Shown: piece by piece, positions 23,872 through 32,685 of the stretch | Layout of the letters: each line of letters starts with the position of its first letter | Numbering within the stretch: the first letter of the stretch is position 1 | Source of the DNA: JAJXWB01 sp965246795 | Lineage (GTDB): Bacteria > Pseudomonadota > Alphaproteobacteria > Rhizobiales > Beijerinckiaceae | Assembly (NCBI GenBank): GCA_965246795.1 | Contig: CBDFFN010000007.1 | Location: forward strand, 372,001-436,000 | Direction of reading: 5' to 3' | DNA: 64,000 nt | Translations under genes and position numbers: made by a program | The notes under the pieces: generated by a model | What the model was told of the DNA's origin: nothing | The model's database searches: none | The model's input: the letters and a program-made list of their open reading frames with translations, nothing else

Positions 23872-24558
23872 GTGACCGATTCCCGGGTGACCGAGGCCCC
23901 CGTCTCCATCGGAGCCGATCTCCAGGAGCTAGAGGCGGGCAAGCGGAAGCGCGCGAAGACCCTGGGCCTCGCCGGGGCTGCGATCGTGATGCTCGCGTGT
24001 GCGGCGTTCACGGTTCGCTACTTCCAGACACGCTCCGATCTGCCGCCCGTGCCCGCCGACCGGATGGCGAAGATGCAGAAGGCGCTGCCCGAGCTCGCCA
24101 ACGTGGCACCCGAGCATCACAACGCGCTCGGCTTCGCAGGGCTCGCCGAGACCGAGAAGGGACGCCTGCCCGAGGTGCTCGTGGAAGCGTTCGATCAAGC
24201 CTCCAACGGCTGGCCGGGCGCGCGTTCGCGTGCGCTGCTCGAGGCGCTCGCGTCTCCCGACATCGCCAAGGAATGGAAGCGAACCTGCGCCGACCGCGAC
24301 GCGCTCGCCTCGATGGTGCGCCTCACCGACGTGGATCAGGGACGCATGCTCTATGCGCAGTGCAAGCTCGACCGGCTCGGTTTCCTCTCGGCAGACGAGG
24401 CGGCGCGCGTCGAAGGCCCGGTGCTCGCAGCGACTTCGCTCGTCCACGATTATTTGAAGCGGCACAATACGTTGACCGAGACCGAGGTTGCGCTTCTTCG
24501 TCTCGCTGCCGTCGATTCGCTGGTGCACGCCAAGGAACAGAAGGCCTTTCGCTTCTGA
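23872..24558 (+). CDS. Hypothetical single-pass membrane protein
   Basis: A 228-residue protein starting with GTG. A short cytoplasmic basic segment (AGKRKRAKTLG) precedes one helix (about 31-50, LAGAAIVMLACAAFTVRYF). The extracytoplasmic part is helical, with two Cys (RTCADRD and AQCKLDRL) that could form a disulfide. No family was recognised. It is divergent from the small PRC-like gene (74-base spacer). Confidence 0.65.
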   Translation: MTDSRVTEAPVSIGADLQELEAGKRKRAKTLGLAGAAIVMLACAAFTVRYFQTRSDLPPVPADRMAKMQKALPELANVAPEHHNALGFAGLAETEKGRLPEVLVEAFDQASNGWPGARSRALLEALASPDIAKEWKRTCADRDALASMVRLTDVDQGRMLYAQCKLDRLGFLSADEAARVEGPVLAATSLVHDYLKRHNTLTETEVALLRLAAVDSLVHAKEQKAFRF

Positions 24559-24710
24559 TCGCGTCGCTCTCGGACACGCAGCAGATCGCGTCACTGAGGC
24601 ACAAGATCCCGAGGGTCGAGTGCGCCGAGGCTCGAAATCGAGCCTGGCTCGCGAGGTACGGCGCTTGCTCGGTGCGTGGGCCTACCCACCCAGACCCGAG
24701 AGGCAGAGCC

Positions 24711-25214
24711 ATGACGAGCGCCGAGAAAGACACCCCCCGCGAGAAGGTCATCGACATCATGAAGGGCTTCGACACGGCGATGCTCGCGACCCACAAGGGC
24801 GAGGGTCTGCACGCGCGCCCGATGGCCGTGGTCGAGGTGCGCGACGACGGCACCACCGTGTTCATCACCGGCGTCTCGTCACCCAAGGTGAAGGAGATCG
24901 AGGCCGAGACGAAGGTCTTCGTCATGATGCAGGGCAAGACCCAGTTCGTCTCGACCAATGGTCGGGCCCGTGTCTCGAATGATCGCGCGCTCATTACCAA
25001 GCTCTGGAAAGAGCCCTGGCGCGTGTGGTTTCCCGACGGAGCCGAAGACCCGTCCATCCGGCTCATCGAAGTCTCGCCCGTCGAGGCCGAGTACTGGGAC
25101 AACAGCGGCGCGGAAGGCCTGAAGTATGCCTTCGAAGCGGTGAAGGCCTACGTGAAGGGCGAGACGCCCGACGTCAGCGACCACGAGATGCACGACAAGG
25201 TCCGCATGGGCTGA
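24711..25214 (+). CDS. General stress protein 26-like FMN-binding protein
   Basis: A 167-residue pyridoxamine 5'-phosphate oxidase-family split barrel: MLATHKGEGLHARPMAVVEV, TTVFITGVSSPKVKEI, VFVMMQGKTQFVSTNGRARV and the C-terminal YWDNSGAEGLKYAFEAVKAY are typical of the YdaG/GSP26-like branch. A flavin-dependent redox role is likely; the substrate is unknown. The ATG at 24711 follows GAGAGGCAGAGCC. It converges with the next minus-strand gene ten bases after its stop. Confidence 0.85.
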   Translation: MTSAEKDTPREKVIDIMKGFDTAMLATHKGEGLHARPMAVVEVRDDGTTVFITGVSSPKVKEIEAETKVFVMMQGKTQFVSTNGRARVSNDRALITKLWKEPWRVWFPDGAEDPSIRLIEVSPVEAEYWDNSGAEGLKYAFEAVKAYVKGETPDVSDHEMHDKVRMG

Positions 25215-25223
25215 CGAGCTTCC

Positions 25224-25601
25224 TCAAACCCAACGCTGCACCGACGCGGCGGTGTCGTCGGGAGCAGTGTTGAAGCAGAGCTTCGCCTGGGGCGCCTTGT
25301 CGTGGATCACGTTGATCAGCTTCTCGAACAGCGAGAAGAGCGGAGCGATCGTGCGAATTCCCGCGCCGACGAGGATGCAATCGATCGCTTTCGACTCGAG
25401 TGCGTTGGACACCACCTCGACCGCCGTTTCGCCGCGATCGATCAGCAGCCAGCTCGCGTCATAGCCGAGATCACGCAGGCGCTTTTCGTCGGCGGCGAGA
25501 CCGGCGCGCAAGGTGGGCTCGTCGAGCTTCGTGGGGAGCGACGCATAGTCGACCACCTTGGGGTCGAGACCGATGAGGATGACCTTCTTGCCCTTCGTCA
25601 T
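25224..25601 (-). CDS. Conserved hypothetical Rossmann-like small protein
   Basis: A 125-residue protein: KKVILIGLDPKVVDY gives a beta-loop start, then a helix, LLIDRGETAVEVVSNALES, CILVGAGIRTIAPLFSLFEKLI and LCFNTAPDDTAASVQRW. The pattern of short strand-helix repeats looks like a small response-regulator or Rossmann-type fold. I recall unannotated homologues in many bacteria but no function. A start at 25610 (MRRM) is possible; 25601 gives the usual N-terminus. It lies between the GSP26-like gene and the MsrQ fusion. Confidence 0.65.
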   Translation of the reverse strand: MTKGKKVILIGLDPKVVDYASLPTKLDEPTLRAGLAADEKRLRDLGYDASWLLIDRGETAVEVVSNALESKAIDCILVGAGIRTIAPLFSLFEKLINVIHDKAPQAKLCFNTAPDDTAASVQRWV

Positions 25602-25650
25602 GCGGCGCATCTCAGCACTGCACGGGCCACCGCGCCACCACTCGCGTCGA

Positions 25651-27354
25651 CTAGGCTTCGATCACGATATCGGTGACGGGCCTGGCTTGGCAGGCAAGCA
25701 CGAGGTGCTTCCTGCGGTCGTCGTCGGTGAGGGCGTCTTGCACATCCATGACGACGCGTCCGCTGAGGAGCTTGGTCTTGCACTGACCGCAGATGCCGGA
25801 GCGGCAGTCGTAGGGGATGTCGACACCCACTTCTTCGGCGGCCTCGAGCAGAGTCTCGCCATTCTCGACGCTGGCGCTGGTGCCCGAGGTGGCGAACTGC
25901 ACGCTGGCGCCGCCGGTGCGAGATGGTGCCTGGTCGGTTTCTGCGCGTAGCTCGTCGCCGAAGCTCTCCGACGCTGCGGGGGCGCGGGGAGGGGACACGA
26001 AGGCTTCGAGATGCACGTTCTCGGGTGGCACGCCGAGCCCGGCGAGCAATGCCTTCATGCCTTCCATCATCGGGTCGGGGCCGCAGAGGAAGACGGGTGT
26101 CTCGCGCAAGCGAGGTGCCAGGCGTTCGAGCCATGAAGCGGTGATCTGCCCGCGCGCGCCGGCCCAGTCGCTGCCGTCGGGCTCGCGCGTCAACGTGATG
26201 GAGACATGGACGTTGGAATGGCGCGCCTCGAGGTCCGCCAGCTCCCTGGCGAACACGATGTCGGCCTGGGTCTTGGTGGAGAAGACGAGCTCGATCTCAC
26301 CCGGCCAGCTCCGGTCGGTGAGCGCGCGCAGCATCGACATGACGGGCGTGATGCCGACGCCGCCGGCGATGAGGAGCACCCGCGAGGCACCTTTCCCGTC
26401 GAAGACGAATCGCCCTGCGGGCGCCGTGACCTCGAACGTGGCGCCCTCGCGAAGCGCGCCGTGGAGATGATTGGAGGCAACGCCCTGATCCGCCTTCTTG
26501 ACGGTGATCTCGCAGTAGTCGTGCTGGGCGGGTGACGAGGCGATGGTGTAGGAGCGATTGACTCGCTTGCCGTCGACCTGGAGCGCGATATTGAGGTACT
26601 GGCCGGGGAGGTGGGTGAACGGCAGCTTTCCTCCCCCCTGCGCGACGAACCGGAAGGTGCGAACGTCGTGTGTCTCGTCGATGGTGCGGTCGATGCGCAG
26701 GATGCCCGACCAGGGCTTTTTCTTCGCCCGCCGACGTTTGTCGACGAAATGGGCGACGACGCGAAAGCCGAGCAGACCACCGAGCAGGCTGGCGAACACG
26801 ATGGGCTGACGGAGGTCGGATTTGACGAGGAGGATGTAATGGATCGCGCCGAGGGTGGTCGCGACGTAGCTCAGTCGATGCAGGCGCTTCCAGCGGCGCG
26901 GGCCGAGGAGGGTGATCATGCGGTCGGCCGACGTCACTGCCAGTGGAACGAAGAGGAGCAAGCCAATGGTTCCGAGCTGCAGGTAACGCCGCGTGAGGAT
27001 CTCGTGCACCGTCGACGAAACACTGGCCTCGCGATCGAAGACGAAGAAGATCGCGAAGTGCACCGACAGATAGAAGAACCCATAGAGGCCCAATGATCGC
27101 CGGCTCGCTACCAGCTCGGGCCAGCCGAGCACGCGCTTGAGCGGCGTGATCACGAGCGAGAGCACGAAGAAGAGCAACGCGAGCAGGCCGGTGGTGTGGA
27201 GGGCGAAGTTGACGCCATTGGCACCGAGGCGATGCTTCCAGGCGTCGTAGGCGAGGAGCACCAAGGGCACCGCACCATTGAGCCACACGAGCCGCCGCAA
27301 GAGGCCGGGGTCGGGGTGGAACCGAGCGACCGGCTGCGCCTCAGTAATTCGCAC
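25651..27354 (-). CDS. msrQ: MsrQ fused to a ferredoxin-NAD(P)H reductase and a [2Fe-2S] ferredoxin
   Basis: A 567-residue fusion. Residues 20-205 form a six-helix haem-binding MsrQ domain with His53 (ALHTTG), His99 (LSVHF), His159 (RLHRLSY) and His172. Residues 215-315 form the FAD domain with RSYTIASSP, and 325-440 the NAD(P) domain (LLIAGGVGITPVMSML, FLCGPDPMMEGM). Residues 485-567 are a plant-type ferredoxin (YDCRSGICGQCKTKL, LACQ). The whole chain from NAD(P)H to MsrP is thus in one polypeptide. GTG 27354 overlaps the end of msrP by 14 bases; a longer start at 27402 would overlap by 62. Confidence 0.88.
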   Translation of the reverse strand: MRITEAQPVARFHPDPGLLRRLVWLNGAVPLVLLAYDAWKHRLGANGVNFALHTTGLLALLFFVLSLVITPLKRVLGWPELVASRRSLGLYGFFYLSVHFAIFFVFDREASVSSTVHEILTRRYLQLGTIGLLLFVPLAVTSADRMITLLGPRRWKRLHRLSYVATTLGAIHYILLVKSDLRQPIVFASLLGGLLGFRVVAHFVDKRRRAKKKPWSGILRIDRTIDETHDVRTFRFVAQGGGKLPFTHLPGQYLNIALQVDGKRVNRSYTIASSPAQHDYCEITVKKADQGVASNHLHGALREGATFEVTAPAGRFVFDGKGASRVLLIAGGVGITPVMSMLRALTDRSWPGEIELVFSTKTQADIVFARELADLEARHSNVHVSITLTREPDGSDWAGARGQITASWLERLAPRLRETPVFLCGPDPMMEGMKALLAGLGVPPENVHLEAFVSPPRAPAASESFGDELRAETDQAPSRTGGASVQFATSGTSASVENGETLLEAAEEVGVDIPYDCRSGICGQCKTKLLSGRVVMDVQDALTDDDRRKHLVLACQARPVTDIVIEA

Positions 27355-28303
27355 GGAGGTCCATTCCTGCGTAGAGATTGGCGACCTGCGCCGCATAGCC
27401 ATTGAATGGTAGCGTGGCGCGCCGACCGCCCTCGCCGATGCGCTGCTCGGTAGCCTGGCTCCAGCGCGGGTGGTCTACCTCGGGGTTCACGTTGGCGTAG
27501 AAACCATATTCGCTGGGCGCCTGCAGGTTCCAGGTGCTCGGCGGCATCTTGTCGGTGAGCGTGATCTTCACGATCGACTTGATGCCCTTGAATCCATACT
27601 TCCAGGGCACGACGAGCCGAACCGGCGCGCCGTCTTGCGGCGGCAGCTCGCGCCCATAAAGACCGACGGCGAGGATGGCGAGCGGATGCATGGCCTCGTC
27701 GAGACGAAGGCCCTCCACGTAGGGCCATTCGAGCACGGCCGCCTTCTGCCCGGGCATTCGCTTCGGATCGTGCAGGGTCTCGAATGCAACGAAGCGCGCA
27801 TCGCCGGTGGGTTGGACGAACTCGAGCAGCTTGGCGAGCGGCACGCCCGCCCAGGGGACGACCATCGACCATGCTTCGACGCAGCGCATGCGGTAGATGC
27901 GCTCCTCGACAGGCGCGACCTTGCGCAGATCGTCGAGGTCGAGGGTGCGCGGTGAGCTCACGAGCCCGCCCACCTCGATCTTCCAGCCCTGGGTGTCGAA
28001 GCCCCGAGCCTTCGCGGCGACCGATTCCTTGTCGGTCGAGAACTCGTAGAAGTTGTTGTAGTTGGTGATGTCGGCGAGCGAGGTGGTCGCCTCGCCCTCG
28101 ACCTTGAAACCGCTCGAGGCATCGTCGGCACTCAAGACGCCGCCGAGCTCCTTGGTGGTGGTGACCTCGTTGCCGACGCGGTTCACCAGCCGGTAGAGAC
28201 CGCCCGTCGCGACCGCGCTCGCGGCGACGATGCCTCCACGGATCAGCCTGCGCCGATTGAAGTAGACTTCGGGCGGCGTGATCTCGTCTTGGGGTTCGCT
28301 CAT
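27341..28303 (-). CDS. msrP: MsrP, molybdopterin-dependent protein-methionine-sulfoxide reductase
   Basis: A 320-residue sulfite-oxidase-fold enzyme that repairs oxidised methionines in envelope proteins. The N-terminus has a twin-Arg export signal (FNRRRLIRGGIVAASAVATGG). The molybdenum-ligand Cys is in YRMRCVEAWSMVVPW. Later landmarks are RLVVPWKYGFKGIKSI and YGFYANVNPEVDHPRWSQATE. The length is normal. It overlaps msrQ downstream, the standard msrPQ arrangement; here MsrQ carries its own reductase. Confidence 0.92.
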   Translation of the reverse strand: MSEPQDEITPPEVYFNRRRLIRGGIVAASAVATGGLYRLVNRVGNEVTTTKELGGVLSADDASSGFKVEGEATTSLADITNYNNFYEFSTDKESVAAKARGFDTQGWKIEVGGLVSSPRTLDLDDLRKVAPVEERIYRMRCVEAWSMVVPWAGVPLAKLLEFVQPTGDARFVAFETLHDPKRMPGQKAAVLEWPYVEGLRLDEAMHPLAILAVGLYGRELPPQDGAPVRLVVPWKYGFKGIKSIVKITLTDKMPPSTWNLQAPSEYGFYANVNPEVDHPRWSQATEQRIGEGGRRATLPFNGYAAQVANLYAGMDLRANY

Positions 28304-28386
28304 GACGCAGGCTCCGGTGCCCGAGTCTACGTTGCGCGAGCCCAGGGGTTTCGGCCTTTCGGCGATGGTTCCCGGAGGCGTCGCCT

Positions 28387-28896
28387 TCAGGGAGCCGGCT
28401 TTTGCGTGAGCTTGCCGAGGTAGTCGCGCTTGCCGATGGGAACGCCGTTGTGACGGAGCACCGCGTAGACATGGGTGAGGTGGAAGTAGAAGTTCGGCAC
28501 CACGTGCTCCACGAAATAGTCGGCGCCGGTCATCGTCTTTCCTTCCCAGCGCGGCTGCGTGATCGAGCGCGTCGCGCTGCCCTCGAAGTCCTTTTCGGTG
28601 AAGGTATCGAGGTAGCCGCGCACGGCGGTGACGCGGGCGCGAAGCTCGTCGAGTGTGGTCTCGGTGTCGGGATAGACGGGCGCGTCTTTTCCGGTGAGTC
28701 GTGAGGCGCCGAGCTTGGCCGTGTCACAGGCGGTCTGCACCTGGCGGGCAAAGGCGAACTGGTCGGGCGAGAGCCGGAACGTCAGGTAGCTGTTCGGGTC
28801 GAACGACTTGCTCTTGGCGTATTCGGCGGCCTTCTCGAGCCAGGTGTCGAGCTGACCGAGCTGCTTGTTCATCTGTGCGAAAATCTCTTTGTACAT
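28387..28896 (-). CDS. DUF1993 (DinB-like) protein
   Basis: A 169-residue helical protein of the DUF1993 family: QLDTWLEKAAEYAKSKSFDP, LSPDQFAFARQVQTACD, and VPNFYFHLTHVYAVLRHNGV near the end, with the PIGKRDYLG terminus. The fold is a four-helix bundle related to DinB-type thiol-transferase proteins; conserved His (FHLTH) may bind metal. The function is not known. The start at 28896 (MYKEIF) is preferred over 28905; no clear ribosome site is visible for either. Confidence 0.82.
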   Translation of the reverse strand: MYKEIFAQMNKQLGQLDTWLEKAAEYAKSKSFDPNSYLTFRLSPDQFAFARQVQTACDTAKLGASRLTGKDAPVYPDTETTLDELRARVTAVRGYLDTFTEKDFEGSATRSITQPRWEGKTMTGADYFVEHVVPNFYFHLTHVYAVLRHNGVPIGKRDYLGKLTQKPAP

Positions 28897-28969
28897 ACGG
28901 CGCATGCTACGCGATCAGCGCTCGGGTCGCTCGCGCGACATCATTCGTTTCTTCGTGACCTTTCGCTTC

Positions 28970-29351
28970 GAGGGCCGCACCCTTCTCGAAGAGCTCTCCG
29001 AGCGAGGCCGGCTCGAGGTGGGTGAGGCGCTCGACGTCGCGGAGCAGGCTTCGCTCGGGCTCGCAGCGGCGCGCGATCGAGCTCGTCCGCACTCACGTGC
29101 TCGAGACGCCGATGCCTCCGTCGAGGTTCCGTTCCGGGCTGCCCGAGGTGATCGATGCGCTGGTCCTCGAAGCGCTGGCAAAAGACCCGAACGACCGTCC
29201 TCGGAGCGCCATCGAGCTCGTCGAGCGAATCGATATGGCCGTGCACCTCATCGGGCTCGGCCGGCCGACGTCGTGGCCTTCACCCCCCAGCGACGCGCTC
29301 GAGATCGCGCCGCCGCCGTGGCGAGGGGTCGATCCTCGTCACGGACGTTGA
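28970..29351 (+). pseudogene. Ser/Thr protein kinase remnant with its catalytic core deleted
   Basis: In one frame the DNA reads EGRTLLEELSERGRLEVGEALDVAEQASLGLAAA, the kinase segment just before the HRD loop. It then jumps, in another frame near 29074, to RTHVLETPMPPSRFRSGLPEVI ... LEALAKDPNDRPRSAIELVERI, the C-terminal end of a kinase fold. About 100-150 residues, including HRDxKPxN and DFG, are missing between the two. It sits just upstream of an intact kinase gene and appears to be a deletion-damaged relative. Confidence 0.55.
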
Positions 29352-29390
29352 CGCCCAGCCCAATATCGCCAGACTTCGCTGCCGAGTCTC

Positions 29391-31970
29391 GTGATCGGCC
29401 GAAAGCTACCCAGTCCTGCGCTCGCGGTCGGCGCGACGTATCAGAACTGGCGACTCGAGCGCGAGATCGGGCGCGGCGGCACCGGCATCGTTTACCTCGC
29501 CCGGCACCAGTTCACCGCCCGCCGCGCCGCCATCAAGGTCATCCGACCCTCTCTGGGCGGAAAGGCCGACGACGGTTCGATCGCTCGCTTCCACATCGAG
29601 ACCGAGCTCCACGTCACACTCCGCCATCCGAACCTGCCCGAGTTCTTCGACGCCGATCTGCTTCCCGACGGCACGGCCGTGCTCGTGCTCGAACATCTCG
29701 ACGGGCGCGATCTCGGCGACACGATGCGCTGCCTGGGCAAGATGGCCGTGGGCGATGCGCTCTTCATCGTGAGCGAGGTGCTACGGCCGCTCATGGTGAT
29801 GCACGCGAAGAGCGTCCATCGCGACATCAAGCCGCCGAACATCTACGTGTGCCGTCGTCCGCGCTTCGACTCGGAAGGCAGGCTCGAGAAGGGTCGCGTG
29901 AGGCTGCTCGACTTCGGCATCGCCAAGCTCAAGGGCAAGAAGGGGCCTACTCGCGAGCACAACGTCGTCGGGACGATGAATTACATGAGCCCGGAGCAGA
30001 TCAACGACGGCCCGCTCGACGGTCGCTCCGACCTCTACGCGCTCGGCGTGGTGCTCTACGAGATGCTCGCGGGCAGGCCCATCTACGTGGCTCGCGACAA
30101 CGAGCCCGATCTCCGCTGGCTCTACGACAAGCACCTCGGCGAGAAACCAGCCGACCTGCGCCTCGAGCGCCGCGACCTGCCCGACGACGTGTGGAAGCTC
30201 TGCGCGCGCCTTCTCGAGAAGCGACCGGAAGACCGATACGCCACCACGGAAGAGGCTCTGCTCGAGGCGAAGGCCTCGAGGGCGAAGCATCTCGACACCT
30301 CGAAGATCTTCCGCGACGACGTCGACGACGTGATCGAGCGCATGGATGCGCTCCGCGTCGAGGGCTGGTCGTGGCCTGCCATCCCGGTGTCGAACCCGTT
30401 TCCCACCCAGGAAGAGGGTGCCGATGCCGGCCTCACGGAGGAGTCGCCCGCGCCCTCGGCCGATCGACGCCCCTCCACACCGCCCGAGCGCGTCGGTCCA
30501 CCGTCCGAGCGTCCGGGAGCGCCACGCCGTAGAGCGACATTCCGTCTCCCCCCGGTGGGCCGCACCGTCGAGCCCTGGCAGCAGCGCATCGTCGACGGGG
30601 TGCGGTCGCTGGTCATGGCGCCGCGCTGTTTCCGTCGGCCAGCGCTGTTGCGCCTGGGTGCGGGAGGGGCCGTCGTCGAGGTGCTCGAGATGCGCCCGCC
30701 TTCGTTTCCCCTCGTGGCCGACCTGGCCGTCGTTGCGCGGGCCGACAAGCGACTCGAGCTATCGGCCTTCGACCCCTCGGACGATCCCGACAAGCAGGCT
30801 CGCATCGACGGACATATTGCCCCGCCACGCGCCGCGCTCTCGCATGGCGCGGTGCTCTCCGTCGGAGGGGTTCGCTATCGGGTCACCGATCTCGCCGTGT
30901 TCGATCCGCGCGCCCCCGCAGCAGTGGCGCGACCACGCCGCCTCACGCCTCCCAAGCTCACTTGGATGCATTTGAAGAGCGGTCTCGTTCACGCGCAGAT
31001 CGATGTCACCGCGCCGCTCACGCTAGCGGGCTCGCTGGTGGCTTGTGATCTGGTGGTCCCCGATGCGCCCGACGTGCTGGTCGCGGTGTGGATTCGCGGG
31101 GATGGCGATCTCGAGATGGTCGAGCTCGACACCAGCGTGATGCCCTATGGTGATGCCATTCGGCGCGTGCAGATCGTCGAAGAACGCTCGATGGTGCGCC
31201 TCGGTGCCGACCACACGATCGTGGTGATCGACAGTGCAGGGGCTTCGAGGCCGTCGGCGTCGATCGACGAGCGGCCCGGTTTCGGATCGAGTGATTCTCA
31301 CGTCGCCCCGGTGAGCGCGCGCACGCCGCTCCGCACCTCCACGGCGACCCTGCGCATGCAACCCGTGCCACCAGCGCCGCCTCGACGCGCGTCGAGCTCC
31401 TCGTTTCCGGCCCAGCGACCCGCGATGACGACGCCCGAGAATGGCATTCCGCGCACCTCGACCTGGCACTCCGCCTTCGACGCGCAAGGCGGCTCGCCCA
31501 CGCCCCGATCGCTCGCGGCCCGCAGCGGCTCCACTCACGAGGCCACCCGGTTGCCCAGTGCGCGCGAAGCCGAGCGCACCACCATCGCCACCACCGATGG
31601 ACTGCAGGTGATGGCAGCGGAAAGCGAAGGCCTGCGCAGGCCGCTTTTGCATACGTACGAGCTCCAGGAGAAGCCGCTCCTCGTTCTCGGGAGCGACCCG
31701 GATTGCGACATCTCGATCGCGCATTCGAAGGTGTCGCCCAAGCATTGCGAGATCGCTCGTGCTCCCGACGGCCATTATTCATTTCGCGACCTCGGCACGC
31801 CCAATGGCACGTTCCTCAATGGAACGCGGGTGCGATTCGGTTTCCTTTCCGAGAAAGACGCCTTCGACGTGGCGGGAGCGGTCACGTTCCGTCTGGTGCG
31901 CGGTATCACGCCGGGCGAAGCGGGTGGAAGCCTCGGCCGGTTCTTCCGCAAGCTGGGCATCGGCAAATAG
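29391..31970 (+). CDS. Ser/Thr protein kinase with C-terminal FHA domain
   Basis: An 859-residue eukaryotic-like kinase. Kinase domain about 20-290: glycine loop GRGGTG (27-32), Lys49, HRDIKPPN (143-150; Pro replaces the usual Glu/Asp of KPEN), DFG 174-176, GTMNYMSPEQ. After a Pro/Arg-rich linker come two FHA-like segments without a clear phosphopeptide motif (around residues 420-510 and 540-610), then a canonical FHA (about 763-842: GSDPDCDISI, SKVSPKHCEI, DLGTPNGTFLNG). No membrane helix, so cytoplasmic. FHA domains bind phospho-Thr, often in the kinase itself or partners. GTG start. Confidence 0.88.
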   Translation: MIGRKLPSPALAVGATYQNWRLEREIGRGGTGIVYLARHQFTARRAAIKVIRPSLGGKADDGSIARFHIETELHVTLRHPNLPEFFDADLLPDGTAVLVLEHLDGRDLGDTMRCLGKMAVGDALFIVSEVLRPLMVMHAKSVHRDIKPPNIYVCRRPRFDSEGRLEKGRVRLLDFGIAKLKGKKGPTREHNVVGTMNYMSPEQINDGPLDGRSDLYALGVVLYEMLAGRPIYVARDNEPDLRWLYDKHLGEKPADLRLERRDLPDDVWKLCARLLEKRPEDRYATTEEALLEAKASRAKHLDTSKIFRDDVDDVIERMDALRVEGWSWPAIPVSNPFPTQEEGADAGLTEESPAPSADRRPSTPPERVGPPSERPGAPRRRATFRLPPVGRTVEPWQQRIVDGVRSLVMAPRCFRRPALLRLGAGGAVVEVLEMRPPSFPLVADLAVVARADKRLELSAFDPSDDPDKQARIDGHIAPPRAALSHGAVLSVGGVRYRVTDLAVFDPRAPAAVARPRRLTPPKLTWMHLKSGLVHAQIDVTAPLTLAGSLVACDLVVPDAPDVLVAVWIRGDGDLEMVELDTSVMPYGDAIRRVQIVEERSMVRLGADHTIVVIDSAGASRPSASIDERPGFGSSDSHVAPVSARTPLRTSTATLRMQPVPPAPPRRASSSSFPAQRPAMTTPENGIPRTSTWHSAFDAQGGSPTPRSLAARSGSTHEATRLPSAREAERTTIATTDGLQVMAAESEGLRRPLLHTYELQEKPLLVLGSDPDCDISIAHSKVSPKHCEIARAPDGHYSFRDLGTPNGTFLNGTRVRFGFLSEKDAFDVAGAVTFRLVRGITPGEAGGSLGRFFRKLGIGK

Positions 31971-32012
31971 ACTTCGATCGAGCGTCGGCTACACAAGAGA
32001 AAAGGTCGAGCG

Positions 32013-32681
32013 ATGAAGGTGATTCTCTTCGGGGCGACGGGAATGGTCGGCCAGGGTGTGCTCCGCGAATGTTTGCTCGACGCCGACGTGGAGAGCGTGC
32101 TCACCATCGGCCGTTCGGTCACCGGCCAGGCCGATCCGAAAGTGCGTGAGCTCGCCGTCGCCGATCTCACCGACTACGGCGCCGTTCGGAACGAGCTCTC
32201 GGGCTACGACGCATGCCTGTTCTGCCTCGGCGTGTCGGCCGCGGGAATGGGTGACGCCGAATACCGCAAAATCACCTTCGACATCACCCTCGCCGCCGCG
32301 CGTGCGCTCCTCGCTGCCAATCCGCACATCTCGTTTCAATACATCTCGGGTGCGAGCACCGATTCGAGCGGAAAGGGCTCGGCGATGTGGGCGCGGGTGA
32401 AGGGGGAGACCGAGAACGCCTTGCTCGCACTCGGCTTCGAGCGCGCATTCATGCTCCGACCGGGCCTCATCCAGCCGCTCCACGGCATCAAGTCGAAGAC
32501 CCGTCTCTATCGCATCACCTACACGCTGATGACGCCGTTCTATGGGCTCCTCCACTGGCTCGCGCCCATGCAGATCACCACCACCGAGCGGCTGGGCAAG
32601 GCCATGCTGCGGATCGCGAAGCGAGGTGCGCCGAAGCAGGTGCTGGAGATGCGAGACTTCGACGCGCTCGGCCGCGACTGA
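32013..32681 (+). CDS. NAD(P)-binding epimerase/dehydratase-family protein
   Basis: A 222-residue Rossmann protein of the atypical SDR type. MKVILFGATGMVGQGVLREC gives the GATGxxG cofactor loop; LFCLGVSAAGMGDAEYRKITFD and QYISGASTDSSGKGSAMWARVKGETE follow. It resembles NAD-dependent epimerases and small reductases involved in quinone or isoprenoid metabolism; a catalytic role is unproven. The ATG at 32013 follows GAGAAAAGGTCGAGCG. It converges on the ferritin-like gene, four bases away. Confidence 0.85.
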   Translation: MKVILFGATGMVGQGVLRECLLDADVESVLTIGRSVTGQADPKVRELAVADLTDYGAVRNELSGYDACLFCLGVSAAGMGDAEYRKITFDITLAAARALLAANPHISFQYISGASTDSSGKGSAMWARVKGETENALLALGFERAFMLRPGLIQPLHGIKSKTRLYRITYTLMTPFYGLLHWLAPMQITTTERLGKAMLRIAKRGAPKQVLEMRDFDALGRD

Positions 32682-32685
32682 GCCA

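Noticed and set aside
27150..28472. A 440-codon minus-strand frame over msrP
   Set aside because: It lies in a different frame of the same strand as msrP and is very Arg-rich; msrP motifs explain the DNA fully.
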